A DNA stretch of 64,000 bases from JAAXKN01 sp036261625. GTDB taxonomy: Bacteria; Bacteroidota; Ignavibacteria; Ignavibacteriales; SURF-24. The stretch lies in contig DATAKL010000063.1 of the NCBI GenBank assembly GCA_036261625.1, forward strand, positions 21,704 to 85,703, in the 5' to 3' direction. Under the pieces are notes generated by a model, which saw only the letters and a program-made list of their open reading frames with translations, had not been told where the DNA came from and did no database searches. The position numbers and the translations under genes are program-made. Positions within the stretch are counted from its first letter, which is position 1. Every line of letters starts with the position of its first letter. Positions 36,558-46,169 of this stretch are shown here, in pieces.

Positions 36558-36602
36558 ACGGGCGCACGGCGCCATGTCCCCGCCTGAGGTAAGTGCGCCC
36601 AG
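36558..36602. repeat. GC-rich palindromic repeat, copy 2
   Basis: ACGGGCGCACGGCGCCATG to 'GTGCGCCCAGATGG' with an inner CGCCTGAGG, the inverse of the repeat at 17463-17513. Confidence 0.7.
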
Positions 36603-36603
36603 A

Positions 36604-36641
36604 TGGTTATTTGGTTATTTTGTTATTTGGTTATTTATTTA
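36604..36641. repeat. TGGTTATTT simple repeat overlapping a stop codon
   Basis: Four imperfect copies of TGGTTATTT run into the last codons of the dienelactone hydrolase gene. Confidence 0.6.
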
Positions 36642-37411
36642 AATATCTCCCGGAAGAATAGTTTCATCGCATCCCAGCTGCGCCTGTCGGCATTGGCGTT
36701 GTAAGCTACGCCCCGGGACGGGTCATTGCCTGAGGCGGGATTTGTAAAGCTGTGAACGGCTCCGCTATAGATATTCATCTGCCAGTCGACTCCGCCGCTA
36801 TCCATTTCCTTCTGGAATGCCTGCCGCATTTCGGGGGGAACGGACTTGTCGTTTGCTCCGGTACAGATCAGAATCTTTGCTTTTATATTTTTTGCGTCAT
36901 CTGGTCTTGGCGTATCAAGCGACGTATGGAAGCCCACAACTCCCTTTATATCCGCTCCGCTTCTTGCAAGCTCCAGAGCCACCATGCCGCCGAAGCAGTA
37001 GCCTATGGCTGCAATTTTGCTGTCGTCCACAAAATCGTATTTCTTCAGGACATCCAAAGCCGCGGTAATTCTTTTTCTTGTAAGCATTCGGTCCTGTCGG
37101 AACTGCGAGGCAAGTTTTCCCGCCTCTTCAGGCGTCTTTGCAATAACGCCTTTTCCGTACATATCGGCTGCAAAGGCCACGTAGCCCAGTTTTGCAATCA
37201 TCTCAGCGCGTTTTTTGGGATAATCATTAAGTCCCCACCATTCATGCACAATCAGGACAGCCGGGCGTTTGCCCTTCTGTGCGTCATCATATGCGAGATA
37301 TCCCTGGAGTTTAACGCCGTCGGATTCATAATCAACTGACCGAGTGACGATCTTTGCCTCTGTATTCATAAACATAACTCCCATTATTAATAAAAGCAGT
37401 AATGTTTTCAT
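36635..37411 (-). CDS. Exported dienelactone hydrolase-family protein
   Basis: The 258-residue alpha/beta hydrolase has a signal peptide ('TLLLLLIMGVMFMNTEA') and the catalytic triad of the family: Cys139 in 'AAIGYCFGGMVAL', Asp188 in 'CTGANDKSVP' and His220 in 'YSGAVHSFTNP', plus the conserved Glu57 in 'VHEWWGLNDY'. These enzymes hydrolyse lactones or other esters; the exported location suggests a role on external substrates. The ATG at 37411 has GGAAG before it; the longer frame would need a TTG start. Confidence 0.9.
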   Translation of the reverse strand: MKTLLLLLIMGVMFMNTEAKIVTRSVDYESDGVKLQGYLAYDDAQKGKRPAVLIVHEWWGLNDYPKKRAEMIAKLGYVAFAADMYGKGVIAKTPEEAGKLASQFRQDRMLTRKRITAALDVLKKYDFVDDSKIAAIGYCFGGMVALELARSGADIKGVVGFHTSLDTPRPDDAKNIKAKILICTGANDKSVPPEMRQAFQKEMDSGGVDWQMNIYSGAVHSFTNPASGNDPSRGVAYNANADRRSWDAMKLFFREIFK

Positions 37412-37472
37412 TTTTCTTCCTTTCAAAGCTATTATAATAGTTTAGGAGTTGTCGGGATGGAAAGCAAGCCAT

Positions 37473-37678
37473 TGACTAGCCCCGACCTTCCGCGGAGGGT
37501 CGGGTAAATGATATCTCCTCTGAATAGCCACGAGCTTTAGCTCGTGGATTAGGGATTCTCTCTCTCGTTTGGGCTTTAGCCCCAGATTTTCGGACGGAGG
37601 ATCTGTGGCTAAAGCCACTGGTTATTTTGATCATTTTCCACGACCTGAAGATCGTGGCTATTCAGTCGTGGCTAGTCA
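37473..37678. repeat. Nested pair of REPIN-like repeats, copy 4
   Basis: A full element (37521-37664, ends TGAATAGCC and GGCTATTCA) sits inside a second pair of ends: TGACTAGCC with hairpin CGACCTTCCGCGGAGGGTCG (37473-37504) on the left and GTCGTGGCTAGTCA (37665-37678) on the right. Confidence 0.8.
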
Positions 37679-37687
37679 AAAAAGAGA

Positions 37688-38383
37688 TTAAAATTTAAAT
37701 GCTATGCGGATTGTGTAATAAACTAATGGGATAATGATGGATGGGAGCATGTTGCCTACCTTTATTCTTTTGAGCTCCAGCATGTTGATTCCGATAGCTG
37801 CAATGAGGAGTCCGCCAACAGCTGACATTTCGCCTGTAACCGACGGAATGAGCAGGTCTTTCATAAATGAAGATGAAATTGTAATAAAGCCCTGATATAA
37901 GAATACCGAAACTGATGAAAATAAGACTCCAATGCCGAGTGAAGATGCAAATACGACAGACGAGACGCCGTCAATAACGGATTTTGCAAGAAGCGTCTGG
38001 TGGTTGCCCGTTAAGCCGCTTTCCAGCGACCCGATGATTGCCATTGAACCCACGCAGTAAATAAGACTTGCAGTTACAAAGCCTTCGGATATGCCTCCTT
38101 TTGCACCCTCTTTCTGGAATTTACGTTCGAGCCATTTGCCCAGCTTTTCAAGCATATCCTCTATTCTAAGCAGTTCGCCTAGTATGCTGCCTATGGCGAG
38201 ACTGAAAATTAAAAGGAGAATGTTGTTGGTCTGAAATGCGCTTTTAAGCCCGATTAAGATTACCGCAAGAGCCATAGCCTGCATTACAGTTTTATTATAT
38301 TTTTCGGGGATACCGCCTTTAAAGGATACACCCAGTATGCTGCCTACGGCGATAGCCAGGGCATTTACGATTGTGCCAAACAA
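37688..38383 (-). CDS. DUF554-family membrane protein
   Basis: The 231-residue protein has about seven hydrophobic segments and the DUF554 pattern ('GTIVNALAIAVGSILG', 'QAMALAVILIGLKSAF', 'IGSILGELLRIEDMLEKLG', 'VGSMAIIGSLESGL' and 'DGVSSVVFASSLGIGV'). Members are putative transporters of unknown substrate. It lies between two REPIN-like repeats and has no co-transcribed partner. Confidence 0.9.
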   Translation of the reverse strand: MFGTIVNALAIAVGSILGVSFKGGIPEKYNKTVMQAMALAVILIGLKSAFQTNNILLLIFSLAIGSILGELLRIEDMLEKLGKWLERKFQKEGAKGGISEGFVTASLIYCVGSMAIIGSLESGLTGNHQTLLAKSVIDGVSSVVFASSLGIGVLFSSVSVFLYQGFITISSSFMKDLLIPSVTGEMSAVGGLLIAAIGINMLELKRIKVGNMLPSIIIPLVYYTIRIAFKF

Positions 38384-38471
38384 TTAAAAAACCTTTAAAA
38401 ATTTCAGCCTTTAATATCGCACGAAAGGGGGAGATGTTCAAGGCAATTCCGCCCGGAGGCGGTTCCCCAAT

Positions 38472-38612
38472 TGAATTGCCACGGCCTTCAGGCCGTGGAC
38501 TGGAGCGCTTTCTCGTTTGGGCTTTAGCCCCAGATTCTCTCTGGAAAATCTGTGGCTAAAGCCAAGAGTTTGTTTGATCATTGTCCCACGGCCTGAAGGC
38601 CGTGGCTATTCA
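38472..38612. repeat. REPIN-like hairpin repeat, copy 5
   Basis: Ends TGAATTGCC and GGCTATTCA, with CCACGGCCTTCAGGCCGTGG on the left and CCACGGCCTGAAGGCCGTGG on the right, and the usual central GGGCTTTAGCCCC / GGCTAAAGCC arms. Confidence 0.9.
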
Positions 38613-38626
38613 ACAGGCTAAATATA

Positions 38627-39814
38627 TTACTTTTTCTTCGCGTATGATACGCGGTAGATTATGCCGTTATTGTCGTCGGAGACGAGGAGGCTGCCGTCCT
38701 TGGCTACACAGAGGCCGGCAGGACGGCCAAACTGCTGCTTGCCGTTATTTATCAAGAAGCCTCTTAAAAACGATTCGAATTTGACCGGATTCCCGTTTTC
38801 AAAATGTATCCTTATTACTTCGTATCCTGCCGGAGGCTTTTTATTCCATGAGCCGTGCATGGCTGAGAAAGCATCGTTTTTGTAATCCTGCGGGAACATG
38901 CCTCCTGTATAAAATACCATAGCAATGGGCGCCGTGTGAGGCGTGTATCCCATTACCATTCCGATTGTTTTACTGCAGTAGTCCTGCTTTGTCGTGTTAT
39001 CGGGATTCTGCATATCGGGATCCGCCTGGGCTTTGCCGTAGCAGTACGGCCAGCCGTAGTTTCCCCCTTCCTGAAGTTTATTCAGTTCCTCGGGAGGAGC
39101 GTTGTTGCCGCGCCAGTCGGAGCCGTTATCCATTCCCCACATGTCGTGCGTCTCCGGGTGCCAGCCGAAGCCGATCGTGTTTCTGAGTCCGCTTGCATAA
39201 ATCTTTCTTCCCGATCCATCGGAATTAAAGCGTGTAATTGTTGCATGCTCAGGGTTTTTCTCCTGGCAGGCGTTGCATGAGCTTCCGATTGAGATATAAA
39301 GGAGTCCGTCGGGGCCGAAGGCCAGTGTGCGGTTTTCATGACGCCCCCCTTCAGGAAGATCTGTGAGGAGTTCACGCGGCTTTGAGATGGTGCCGTCCTG
39401 ATTCATATCCGAAACCCACAGTATCCTGGGGGCGCAGAGATACATTTTTCCGTTATGGATTGTAATGCCGTGCACATTTTTAAGATTGTCGAAAACAACC
39501 TTATTTTCCTCTGCCGTACCGTCCTGATTTTTATCAATAAGCGCAATAACCTGATCCTTTTTCGGATCTGTTACGTAAACCGTACCGTCGGGCGCAAGTG
39601 CCATCATGCGCGGATGCGTAAGCCCCTTTGCAAACACGTTAACCTTAAAGCCATGCGGCACTTTCAGCTGTTTCATTAAGGTTTCCGAGAAAGCAACTTT
39701 TTTGGGCACGTCACGTAGCGCCTTTAAGTCGCCCTGTTCATCAGTAACAATCTGGGAGTAGCTGTTTAACAAGGGAATCAAAAGAAATAAAGAAATAAGA
39801 ATTTTTATTTTCAT
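38627..39814 (-). CDS. Exported sorbosone-dehydrogenase-like beta-propeller (PQQ-dependent type)
   Basis: The 395-residue protein has a signal peptide ('ILISLFLLIPLLNSYSQ') and the soluble-glucose-dehydrogenase/sorbosone-dehydrogenase propeller pattern: 'LTHPRMMALAPDGTVYVTDPKKDQ', 'NVHGITIHNGKMYL', 'GRHENRTLAFGPDGLLYISIGSSCNAC', 'YASGLRNTIGFGWHPETHDMWGMDNGSDWRG' and 'GGNYGWPYCYG'. These periplasmic enzymes oxidise sugars or aldehydes, usually with PQQ; no cytochrome domain is attached. The electron acceptor is therefore external. Confidence 0.9.
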   Translation of the reverse strand: MKIKILISLFLLIPLLNSYSQIVTDEQGDLKALRDVPKKVAFSETLMKQLKVPHGFKVNVFAKGLTHPRMMALAPDGTVYVTDPKKDQVIALIDKNQDGTAEENKVVFDNLKNVHGITIHNGKMYLCAPRILWVSDMNQDGTISKPRELLTDLPEGGRHENRTLAFGPDGLLYISIGSSCNACQEKNPEHATITRFNSDGSGRKIYASGLRNTIGFGWHPETHDMWGMDNGSDWRGNNAPPEELNKLQEGGNYGWPYCYGKAQADPDMQNPDNTTKQDYCSKTIGMVMGYTPHTAPIAMVFYTGGMFPQDYKNDAFSAMHGSWNKKPPAGYEVIRIHFENGNPVKFESFLRGFLINNGKQQFGRPAGLCVAKDGSLLVSDDNNGIIYRVSYAKKK

Positions 39815-39877
39815 TGGTGTTGCCCTGAAGTGGATGTTTAATGGTAAGATAAACCATGCGGGGAATATATCAAGATA

Positions 39878-39950
39878 AGTTTTAAGTGTTAAATGTTAAG
39901 TTTTAAGTTTTGAATTATGAATTTTGAATTATGAATTGAAAAAAGATTAA
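39878..39950. repeat. AT-rich imperfect tandem repeats
   Basis: Three imperfect copies of TTAAGTTTTAAG-like units are followed by two copies of GAATTATGAATTTT. This is low-complexity DNA between the dehydrogenase and the efflux operon. Confidence 0.6.
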
Positions 39951-40059
39951 CCTGGCATACTGAATATAGTACAGATGTTTTCAGGGAGTGATTTCCCCCA
40001 TTTTGAATTGTCTTTAAATTCATTTTTGTATATTTTGGCGCTAAACAAATAAAGTTTTG

Positions 40060-40401
40060 ATGAAAGAAAGCAGAAAACACATAATTGCTGTTATTGTGTT
40101 AATGGGCCTTATTTTTAATTTTGCCCATTCAGAGCTGGGGTTTTTAACTCCTGCAGGGGACACGTCTCACAACACGCATGACTTCTGCCTTCTAATAAAG
40201 AATACCAATTCCCCAAGCCATAATTCTACCGGTTTATTTATTCAAAAAGTTTCGCAGCCTTTTCCCATAATGGTCTGCATTATGCCTGAGAGTTTTCAGA
40301 TTTCAGGTTTACAGCTAAGGCGGTTTTCGGAAATACCGTTTTTTAAATTCGGTAGAACTGAAACTCCTCTTTTCATCATTAATCGGGCACTTCTGATTTA
40401 G
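40060..40401 (+). CDS. Small exported protein heading the metal-efflux operon
   Basis: A 113-residue protein with an N-terminal hydrophobic segment ('HIIAVIVLMGLIFNFAHS') and no recognised domain; it contains 'SHNTHDFCLLIKN' with two His and one Cys that might touch metal. It starts at ATG 40060, 94 bases ahead of the TolC-like gene, and is probably in the same transcript. I do not recognise the family. The position suggests a periplasmic accessory of the efflux system. Confidence 0.6.
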   Translation: MKESRKHIIAVIVLMGLIFNFAHSELGFLTPAGDTSHNTHDFCLLIKNTNSPSHNSTGLFIQKVSQPFPIMVCIMPESFQISGLQLRRFSEIPFFKFGRTETPLFIINRALLI

Positions 40402-40495
40402 ACTTCACAGTCACCCTTTTTCATTTCGTTTTATCCGGGGAACCGGGATAAAACTGTCCAAACATCATCTACAAACAAATTTCAAGGAAATCGTA

Positions 40496-41755
40496 ATGTT
40501 TATACGGCATTTCATGCTCATATCCATGCTTATGTTTTCGGCAGGGTATGCGCAGCAGCAGCAGCCTGCTGCCTCAAAATCCCTTTCAATGGAAGAGGCA
40601 ATCAGTACTGCTCTTAATATTAATCCCGAAATCAAGGCCTCAAAAGAGAAGATCAACTCTGCCAGCGGAAGGCTCTGGAGCGGGATATCACTTCCCTCGC
40701 CCGAGATTTCATTAGATTATGAATACATTCCTTCAGGACAGCCTTTGACCAGTTTCAGCGAAAGGACATTCAGCATTACTCAGCCGGTTGAATTCCCGAC
40801 TAATTATTTCTTAAGACGGGCTAAATTTACTGATGAGCGCATGATAGCCGAAACTGAATTAAATCAGACAGAACTCTCTGTAGTTTCAAAAGTAAAAGAG
40901 GCCTACTATGAGGCTCTTTCAAAACAGGAGGAGCTGAAGCTGGCAAAAGAGAATCTTGCAATAGCTGAGGACTTCCGGAAAAAAGCCGAGATCAGGTTCA
41001 ATACAGGCGAAGCCACTCACCTGGAACGCCTGACGGCAAAGGTTCAGTATTCAGAGGCTCTGAATAACCTTAACATCCGGCAAAATGAGCTTAAGTCGCT
41101 TCTTGCAGAACTTAATTATGCAATGGGCTTTGGCCAGGACAGCCAGCCTGAAAGCTACTTTCTTTCAGACAGCCTGAGTTTTGACGGCGCTGATTATTCT
41201 CTGGATAAACTCTTTGAAGCTGCTTCCCGGAGCAACTCTCAGCTCAAAATCTCCGAGCTGAGGCTCAATGCATCCTCGGTCGAAAGAACGCTTGCATGGA
41301 CAAGCCTTCTGCCTTCATTTAGTCTTTCTTACTTTAATCAGTCCCGAGACGGCATAAGCGGGTTTTACGGGGCTTCTCTTGGAGTTACAGTTCCCTTGTG
41401 GTTCATGTTCGACCAGAAAGGAAAGATTCAGGAGGCCGAAGCAAACAAGTCCATTGCAGAAAGTGAGCTTAGAAGCGCCAAAAACGAGTTCTATCTTAAG
41501 GTTAATAATGCATTTAACGCCTATCAGATAGCCGATAAGCAGGTAAGGCTTTATCAGAGCGATATTCTGCCTGAGGCCGAGGAAGTCTACCGTGCGGCAT
41601 CAAGAAGCTATGAAGCAGGAGAAATTACATACGTTGAATTTCTTCAGGCAAAGCAGACGGTTATTAGCTCCAGGAGCAATTATATAAACTCGCTTCTTTC
41701 ATACAACCAGGCAGTTATTTCCCTGGAAGAAGCAGTCGGTAAAAGATTAAAATAA
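40496..41755 (+). CDS. TolC/CusC-type outer membrane efflux protein
   Basis: The 419-residue protein has a signal peptide and two repeats of the outer membrane efflux protein domain with long coiled-coil helices ('SLSMEEAISTALNINPEIKASKEKI' and 'YLRSA..FYLKVNNAFNAYQIADKQVRLYQ'). It forms the outer-membrane channel of the tripartite pump with the next two genes. The last residues are 'ISLEEAVGKRLK'. It opens a compact operon: 32 bases separate it from the adaptor gene. Confidence 0.93.
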   Translation: MFIRHFMLISMLMFSAGYAQQQQPAASKSLSMEEAISTALNINPEIKASKEKINSASGRLWSGISLPSPEISLDYEYIPSGQPLTSFSERTFSITQPVEFPTNYFLRRAKFTDERMIAETELNQTELSVVSKVKEAYYEALSKQEELKLAKENLAIAEDFRKKAEIRFNTGEATHLERLTAKVQYSEALNNLNIRQNELKSLLAELNYAMGFGQDSQPESYFLSDSLSFDGADYSLDKLFEAASRSNSQLKISELRLNASSVERTLAWTSLLPSFSLSYFNQSRDGISGFYGASLGVTVPLWFMFDQKGKIQEAEANKSIAESELRSAKNEFYLKVNNAFNAYQIADKQVRLYQSDILPEAEEVYRAASRSYEAGEITYVEFLQAKQTVISSRSNYINSLLSYNQAVISLEEAVGKRLK

Positions 41756-41787
41756 GTCACACTTCAAAATAAAGGAATATTAAAATC

Positions 41788-42969
41788 ATGACGGAAATTA
41801 AAAAAATAAGCATATGCCTCATATTTTCAGCAGTACTTATCTTCTCCGGGTGCAATAAGGGGAGCAGTTCCACAGAAGAAAAGCCTAAGGATGAGGCACG
41901 CACAGAAGAAGTTAAATTAAATGAAAAGCAGATAAAGGAAATCGGCCTTGAAACTGAAAAGGTAACTTTCAAACCCTTTACGGGTTATCTGAAAGTCCCG
42001 GCCAAAGTAATTACAAATCAGGATCAGGAAGCTCAGGTGGGTTCACTTGTGCAGGGACGGGTTAAGAGAGTATTTGTAAAGGTGGGCGATTTTGTAAAAG
42101 CCGGGCAGGAGCTTATGGATGTTGAGGGCCTGGAAATAGGCGAAATCAAAGCCGCATACATTACGGCGAAATCCAGCCTGAATTTTCAGAAGGCAAATTA
42201 CGATAGGCAAAAGGTCCTCTCTGAGCAGAAAGTAGGTTCACAGAAGGCGCTGCTCGAGGCTCAGAGTGAATACGAGAAAGCCCGTGCAGAATTTGATGCT
42301 GCAGATAAGAAGATACATTCAATAGGCTTAAACGACAATGAGGTGACCGATAGCAAAGGCAGCCACTCGGAAGAGCATACATCAGGCACGCTGCCCGTTA
42401 AGGCTCCCATAAGCGGTGTAGTAATTGAACGTAATGTTGTAATAGGTCAGCTTATAGACGGTACCACAAACGCCTTCAGGATCGTTAATACAAGTTCTGT
42501 CTGGATTGACGGGCAGTTATCTGAAAAGGATGTAAACAAGGTAAACAGCAGCCCGGCTGTTGTTTTTGCTTCCTCTTCACAACCGGATAAGGAATTCAAT
42601 GGAAAAGTAAGTTATGTGGGTCAGGTAATTGATGAGAAATCGAGAACCGTTACATTAAGAGCTGAGTTCAGCAACAAAAACAACTTATTAAAGGCACAGA
42701 TGTTCGGAGAGCTGACAGTTCCTGTTTCGCAGAATTCAAAGTCAATACTTATACCTTCTGAAGCAGTAGTCAGGTTCGACAACCAGGAATATGTATTCAT
42801 TCAGAAGGATGCCTCAACATTCCAGAGGAGAGCAGTTAAGACCGGCTCCCAGGCAGGCGACCTGGTAGAAATAAGGGAGGGGCTGAAAGAAGGTGAAATA
42901 GTGGTGACAAAGGGTTCATTTTATCTTAAGTCGGAGATGATGAAGTCTGAGTTCGGGGAGGAGGAATAA
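41788..42969 (+). CDS. CusB/CzcB-type periplasmic adaptor (membrane fusion protein)
   Basis: The 393-residue protein has a lipoprotein signal ('CLIFSAVLIFSGC'), a beta-barrel and lipoyl half ('VGSLVQGRVKRVFVKVGDFVKAGQELMDV'), a helical hairpin ('KSSLNFQKANYDRQKVLSEQKVG...EAQSEYEKARAEF'), the second lipoyl half ('LPVKAPISGVVIERNVVIGQLIDG') and a C-terminal beta-barrel. It links the inner-membrane pump to the outer-membrane channel. His residues in 'SHSEEHTSG' lie at a loop. It is six bases from the pump gene. Confidence 0.94.
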   Translation: MTEIKKISICLIFSAVLIFSGCNKGSSSTEEKPKDEARTEEVKLNEKQIKEIGLETEKVTFKPFTGYLKVPAKVITNQDQEAQVGSLVQGRVKRVFVKVGDFVKAGQELMDVEGLEIGEIKAAYITAKSSLNFQKANYDRQKVLSEQKVGSQKALLEAQSEYEKARAEFDAADKKIHSIGLNDNEVTDSKGSHSEEHTSGTLPVKAPISGVVIERNVVIGQLIDGTTNAFRIVNTSSVWIDGQLSEKDVNKVNSSPAVVFASSSQPDKEFNGKVSYVGQVIDEKSRTVTLRAEFSNKNNLLKAQMFGELTVPVSQNSKSILIPSEAVVRFDNQEYVFIQKDASTFQRRAVKTGSQAGDLVEIREGLKEGEIVVTKGSFYLKSEMMKSEFGEEE

Positions 42970-42975
42970 GAAAGC

Positions 42976-45900
42976 ATGCTTGAAAAAATTATTTCTCTAA
43001 CCTTAAAGCAGAAGGGAATGATAATATTCCTGGCGCTTCTGATTGTCGGTTTCGGAGTTTATTCCTTTGTAAAGCTGCCCATTGACGCGTTTCCGGATGT
43101 TACGAATATACAGGTGGATGTGGTAAGCTATGCCAACGGTCTTTCGGCAGTTGAAATAGAACGCTCGGTCACCTACCCCATTGAAATGTCTATGCGCGGG
43201 CTTCCAAGGGTTCAGCAGATGAGGTCCGTAACAAAGTTCGGGTTATCTATTGTAACCATCATTTTTGATGATGATGTGGATATATATTTTGCCCGGCAGC
43301 TGGTCTTTGAACGCCTTGCAGAGGCAAAAGAAAACGTTCCCAAAGGTGTTGAGGTATCCATGGGGCCGATAGCCACGGCAATGGGAGAGATCTACCAGTA
43401 TACGCTTGAAGGCAATATGCCGGCCGATCCAATTCAGAAAAAGGAATACCTGACCAATTTAAGAACACTTGAGGAATGGGTTATTGACCCGATGCTTAAG
43501 AGCGTTCCGGGAGTAAATGAGATCAACTCATTCGGCGGATATTTCAAGCAGTACCAGGTGACAGTGGACCCCGACAAGCTGCTTAAGTATGACGTTACGG
43601 TTAATGATGTATATTCTGCAATTGAGAATAACAACCAGAATGTGGGAGGAAACATTCTCGAAAAGCATTCCGACCAGTACATCATCAGAAGCGTGGGCCT
43701 TATAAAAACCACCTCCGACATTGACAATATAGTTCTTAAGTCGTACCAGGGCACGCCGGTTTACTTAAAAGACGTGGCAGATGTAAGTGTGGGCGAAGCC
43801 GTCCGTCAGGGTGCATCGCTGATCAACGGGAAAGATGAGGCAGTAGGCGGAATTGTAATGATGCTTCGCGGAGAAAACGGCAAGGAAGTTGTAAAGCGGG
43901 TTGAAGATAAAATAAAGGAAATAAATGAAAGCAACGTTCTGCCCGACGGCATTAAGATAGTTCCCTACTACGACCGTGCGGACATAGTTAATGCGAGTGT
44001 GCACACCGTAACAAAGGCGCTCATTGAAGGTTCAATACTTGTGCTGATTGTTCTTTATCTGCTTTTAAGGAGTTTCCGCGGTGCAGCCGTGGTGCTCATA
44101 GCGCTTCCGCTGTCGCTTCTTACAACCTTCATTGTAATGAAGGTATTGGGGCTGGGTGCGAACCTGATGTCTCTGGGCGGACTTGCAATCTCTATAGGAA
44201 TGATAATTGACGCCACAATCATTCAGGTGGAGAATGTTCAAAGGCATTTAAGTGAAACAGGCCACGCTAAGCCGGGAATAATGACTGTATTAAAGGCCGT
44301 TCTGGAGGTCAGAAAGCCGAGCATTTTCGGTGAGCTTATAATTGCAATTACATTCATACCGATCCTTTCACTTGAAGGCATTGAAGGCAAGATGTTCGGC
44401 CCGCTGGCAAAGACAGTTGCCATTGCCCTTTTATCGTCGCTGTTTTTGTCGATCTTTGTAATCCCGGTCTTATGCTCCATAATACTGAAGCCGCAGCCTG
44501 AAAAAGAGAGCGTGATAATGAAGTACATCAGGAAAATTTATCTGCCTCTTCTGGAATACAGCATGAAAAAAAGGAAAATGATACTTTCCGCGGCAGGTGT
44601 TTTCCTTGTAATATCAATTCTCATTGTTCCCCATTTGGGGACAGAGTTCATTCCGATTATGGACGAAGGCTCATTCGATATGGATGTTTCCCTTCTGCCC
44701 GGCGTGTCGCTGGAAAGGGCCACGGAGGTAAATAAGATGGTAGGTGAAAAACTCAAACATTTCCCCGAGCTTAAAACAGTGGTTTCAAGAATAGGCCAGA
44801 CCGGTGTTGCCATGGATACGCGCGGTGTCGACAAGGCAGGTTATGTAGGGGTTATGTATGCCAAGGACACGTGGAAGAATAACTTAAGCCGTGAGGAACT
44901 GACAGCACAGATGAGAGACTCACTGGCTTCAATTCCGGGCATTGCATACTCATTCAGCCAGCCCATTCAGTGCAGGATAGATGAACTGGTTGCAGGCACC
45001 AAGGCTCAGCTCATCTTAAAGCTGTTTGGTGAAAACATGGACATACTTAAGCAGAAGGCCGATCAGATAGTAAAAGTGCTCTCCAAAGTTGACGGAGTAA
45101 CCGACCTTATTGCCGAAAAGGTCTCCGGTCAGCCTTATCTCTCGATTGAGATTGACAGGAGTAAAATTGCCCGTTATGGACTTAATATCAGCGACATTCA
45201 GAATATTGTGGAAGTGGCCGTGGCCGGAAAGCCGGCTTCAAAGTTCTATGAAGAGAACAGAAACTTCGACATTACAGTCCGCCTTCCTGAGGAAGACCGA
45301 AATTCTGTTGAAACCATAGGCAATATTCTGATACCGGCACAGGATGGCGCCAGAATTCCGCTGAGGGATCTTGCCAATATTGCTCTGGTGGAAGGTCCCG
45401 TGCAGGTAAGCCGCGAAGACGGGCAGCGCAGAATCGGCATTGAAATGAATATACAGGGCCGCGATATCGGGGGCTTTGTAGCTGAGGCCAGGGAGAAGAT
45501 CAAATCAAAAGTTAAGCTGCCTGCCGGATACTATTTAACGTGGGGCGGACAGTTTGAAAACCAGCAGAGGGCAATGAATAAGCTCATGATAATAGGTCCA
45601 ATTGCAATTGCTCTAATTATGCTGCTGCTTTTTGTAACCTTCAGGTCGGTAAGGCTTACGCTGCTGGTCATTTCGAACCTGCCGTTTGCCCTCATCGGAG
45701 GAGTGCTTTCCCTCTGGATATCCGGGCAGTACCTGTCGGTTCCTGCATCAGTAGGGTTTATAGTTCTTTTCGGCGTTGCCGTACTGAACGGCGTGGTTCT
45801 GGTATCGCATATTTCACAGCTGAGAGATGAAGAAGGCCTGGGCTTAAGAGAGGCAATAATGAAAGGAAGCCTGGACAGGTTAAGGCCGGTACTGATGACG

Positions 45901-46083
45901 GCTTCAATTGCCATATTCAGCCTTATACCGATGCTCTATGCCTCGGGTGCAGGCAGCGAAATACAGAAGCCGTTGGCCACCGTGGTAGTAGGCGGCCTGG
46001 TATCTTCCACTCTCTTGACGCTGCTTCTTATTCCATCAATGTACAGCTGGTTTGAAAAAAGGAAAGCAGAATCAGAAATGTAG
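42976..46083 (+). CDS. Heavy-metal RND efflux pump (CusA/CzcA family)
   Basis: The 1035-residue inner-membrane proton-driven pump has twelve helices and two large periplasmic loops. The start 'LIVGFGVYSFVKLPIDAFPDVTNIQVDV' and 'EIERSVTYPIEMSMRGLPRV' are typical of the heavy-metal (HME) class. The TM4 motif is 'LGGLAISIGMIIDATIIQVENV', with the Asp used for proton relay. The ending 'LMTASIAIFSLIPMLYASGAGSEIQKPLATVVVGGLVSSTLLTLL' is also diagnostic. Specific metal choice (Cu/Ag versus Co/Zn/Cd) cannot be fixed from these motifs. GGAGGA precedes the ATG. Confidence 0.96.
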   Translation: MLEKIISLTLKQKGMIIFLALLIVGFGVYSFVKLPIDAFPDVTNIQVDVVSYANGLSAVEIERSVTYPIEMSMRGLPRVQQMRSVTKFGLSIVTIIFDDDVDIYFARQLVFERLAEAKENVPKGVEVSMGPIATAMGEIYQYTLEGNMPADPIQKKEYLTNLRTLEEWVIDPMLKSVPGVNEINSFGGYFKQYQVTVDPDKLLKYDVTVNDVYSAIENNNQNVGGNILEKHSDQYIIRSVGLIKTTSDIDNIVLKSYQGTPVYLKDVADVSVGEAVRQGASLINGKDEAVGGIVMMLRGENGKEVVKRVEDKIKEINESNVLPDGIKIVPYYDRADIVNASVHTVTKALIEGSILVLIVLYLLLRSFRGAAVVLIALPLSLLTTFIVMKVLGLGANLMSLGGLAISIGMIIDATIIQVENVQRHLSETGHAKPGIMTVLKAVLEVRKPSIFGELIIAITFIPILSLEGIEGKMFGPLAKTVAIALLSSLFLSIFVIPVLCSIILKPQPEKESVIMKYIRKIYLPLLEYSMKKRKMILSAAGVFLVISILIVPHLGTEFIPIMDEGSFDMDVSLLPGVSLERATEVNKMVGEKLKHFPELKTVVSRIGQTGVAMDTRGVDKAGYVGVMYAKDTWKNNLSREELTAQMRDSLASIPGIAYSFSQPIQCRIDELVAGTKAQLILKLFGENMDILKQKADQIVKVLSKVDGVTDLIAEKVSGQPYLSIEIDRSKIARYGLNISDIQNIVEVAVAGKPASKFYEENRNFDITVRLPEEDRNSVETIGNILIPAQDGARIPLRDLANIALVEGPVQVSREDGQRRIGIEMNIQGRDIGGFVAEAREKIKSKVKLPAGYYLTWGGQFENQQRAMNKLMIIGPIAIALIMLLLFVTFRSVRLTLLVISNLPFALIGGVLSLWISGQYLSVPASVGFIVLFGVAVLNGVVLVSHISQLRDEEGLGLREAIMKGSLDRLRPVLMTASIAIFSLIPMLYASGAGSEIQKPLATVVVGGLVSSTLLTLLLIPSMYSWFEKRKAESEM

Positions 46084-46102
46084 TTCTCTTTTGCAGTTAA
46101 CA

Positions 46103-46143
46103 GAAACCGCAAAGAGGGAGATAAATTCCCTTTTTGCGGTTTA
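46103..46143 (+). terminator. Terminator of the efflux operon
   Basis: AAACCGCAAAGAGGGA pairs with TCCCTTTTTGCGGTTT across an 8-base loop, 20 bases past the pump stop. Confidence 0.85.
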
Positions 46144-46169
46144 ATATTCAAATTAAGAAGGGTAAGAAA

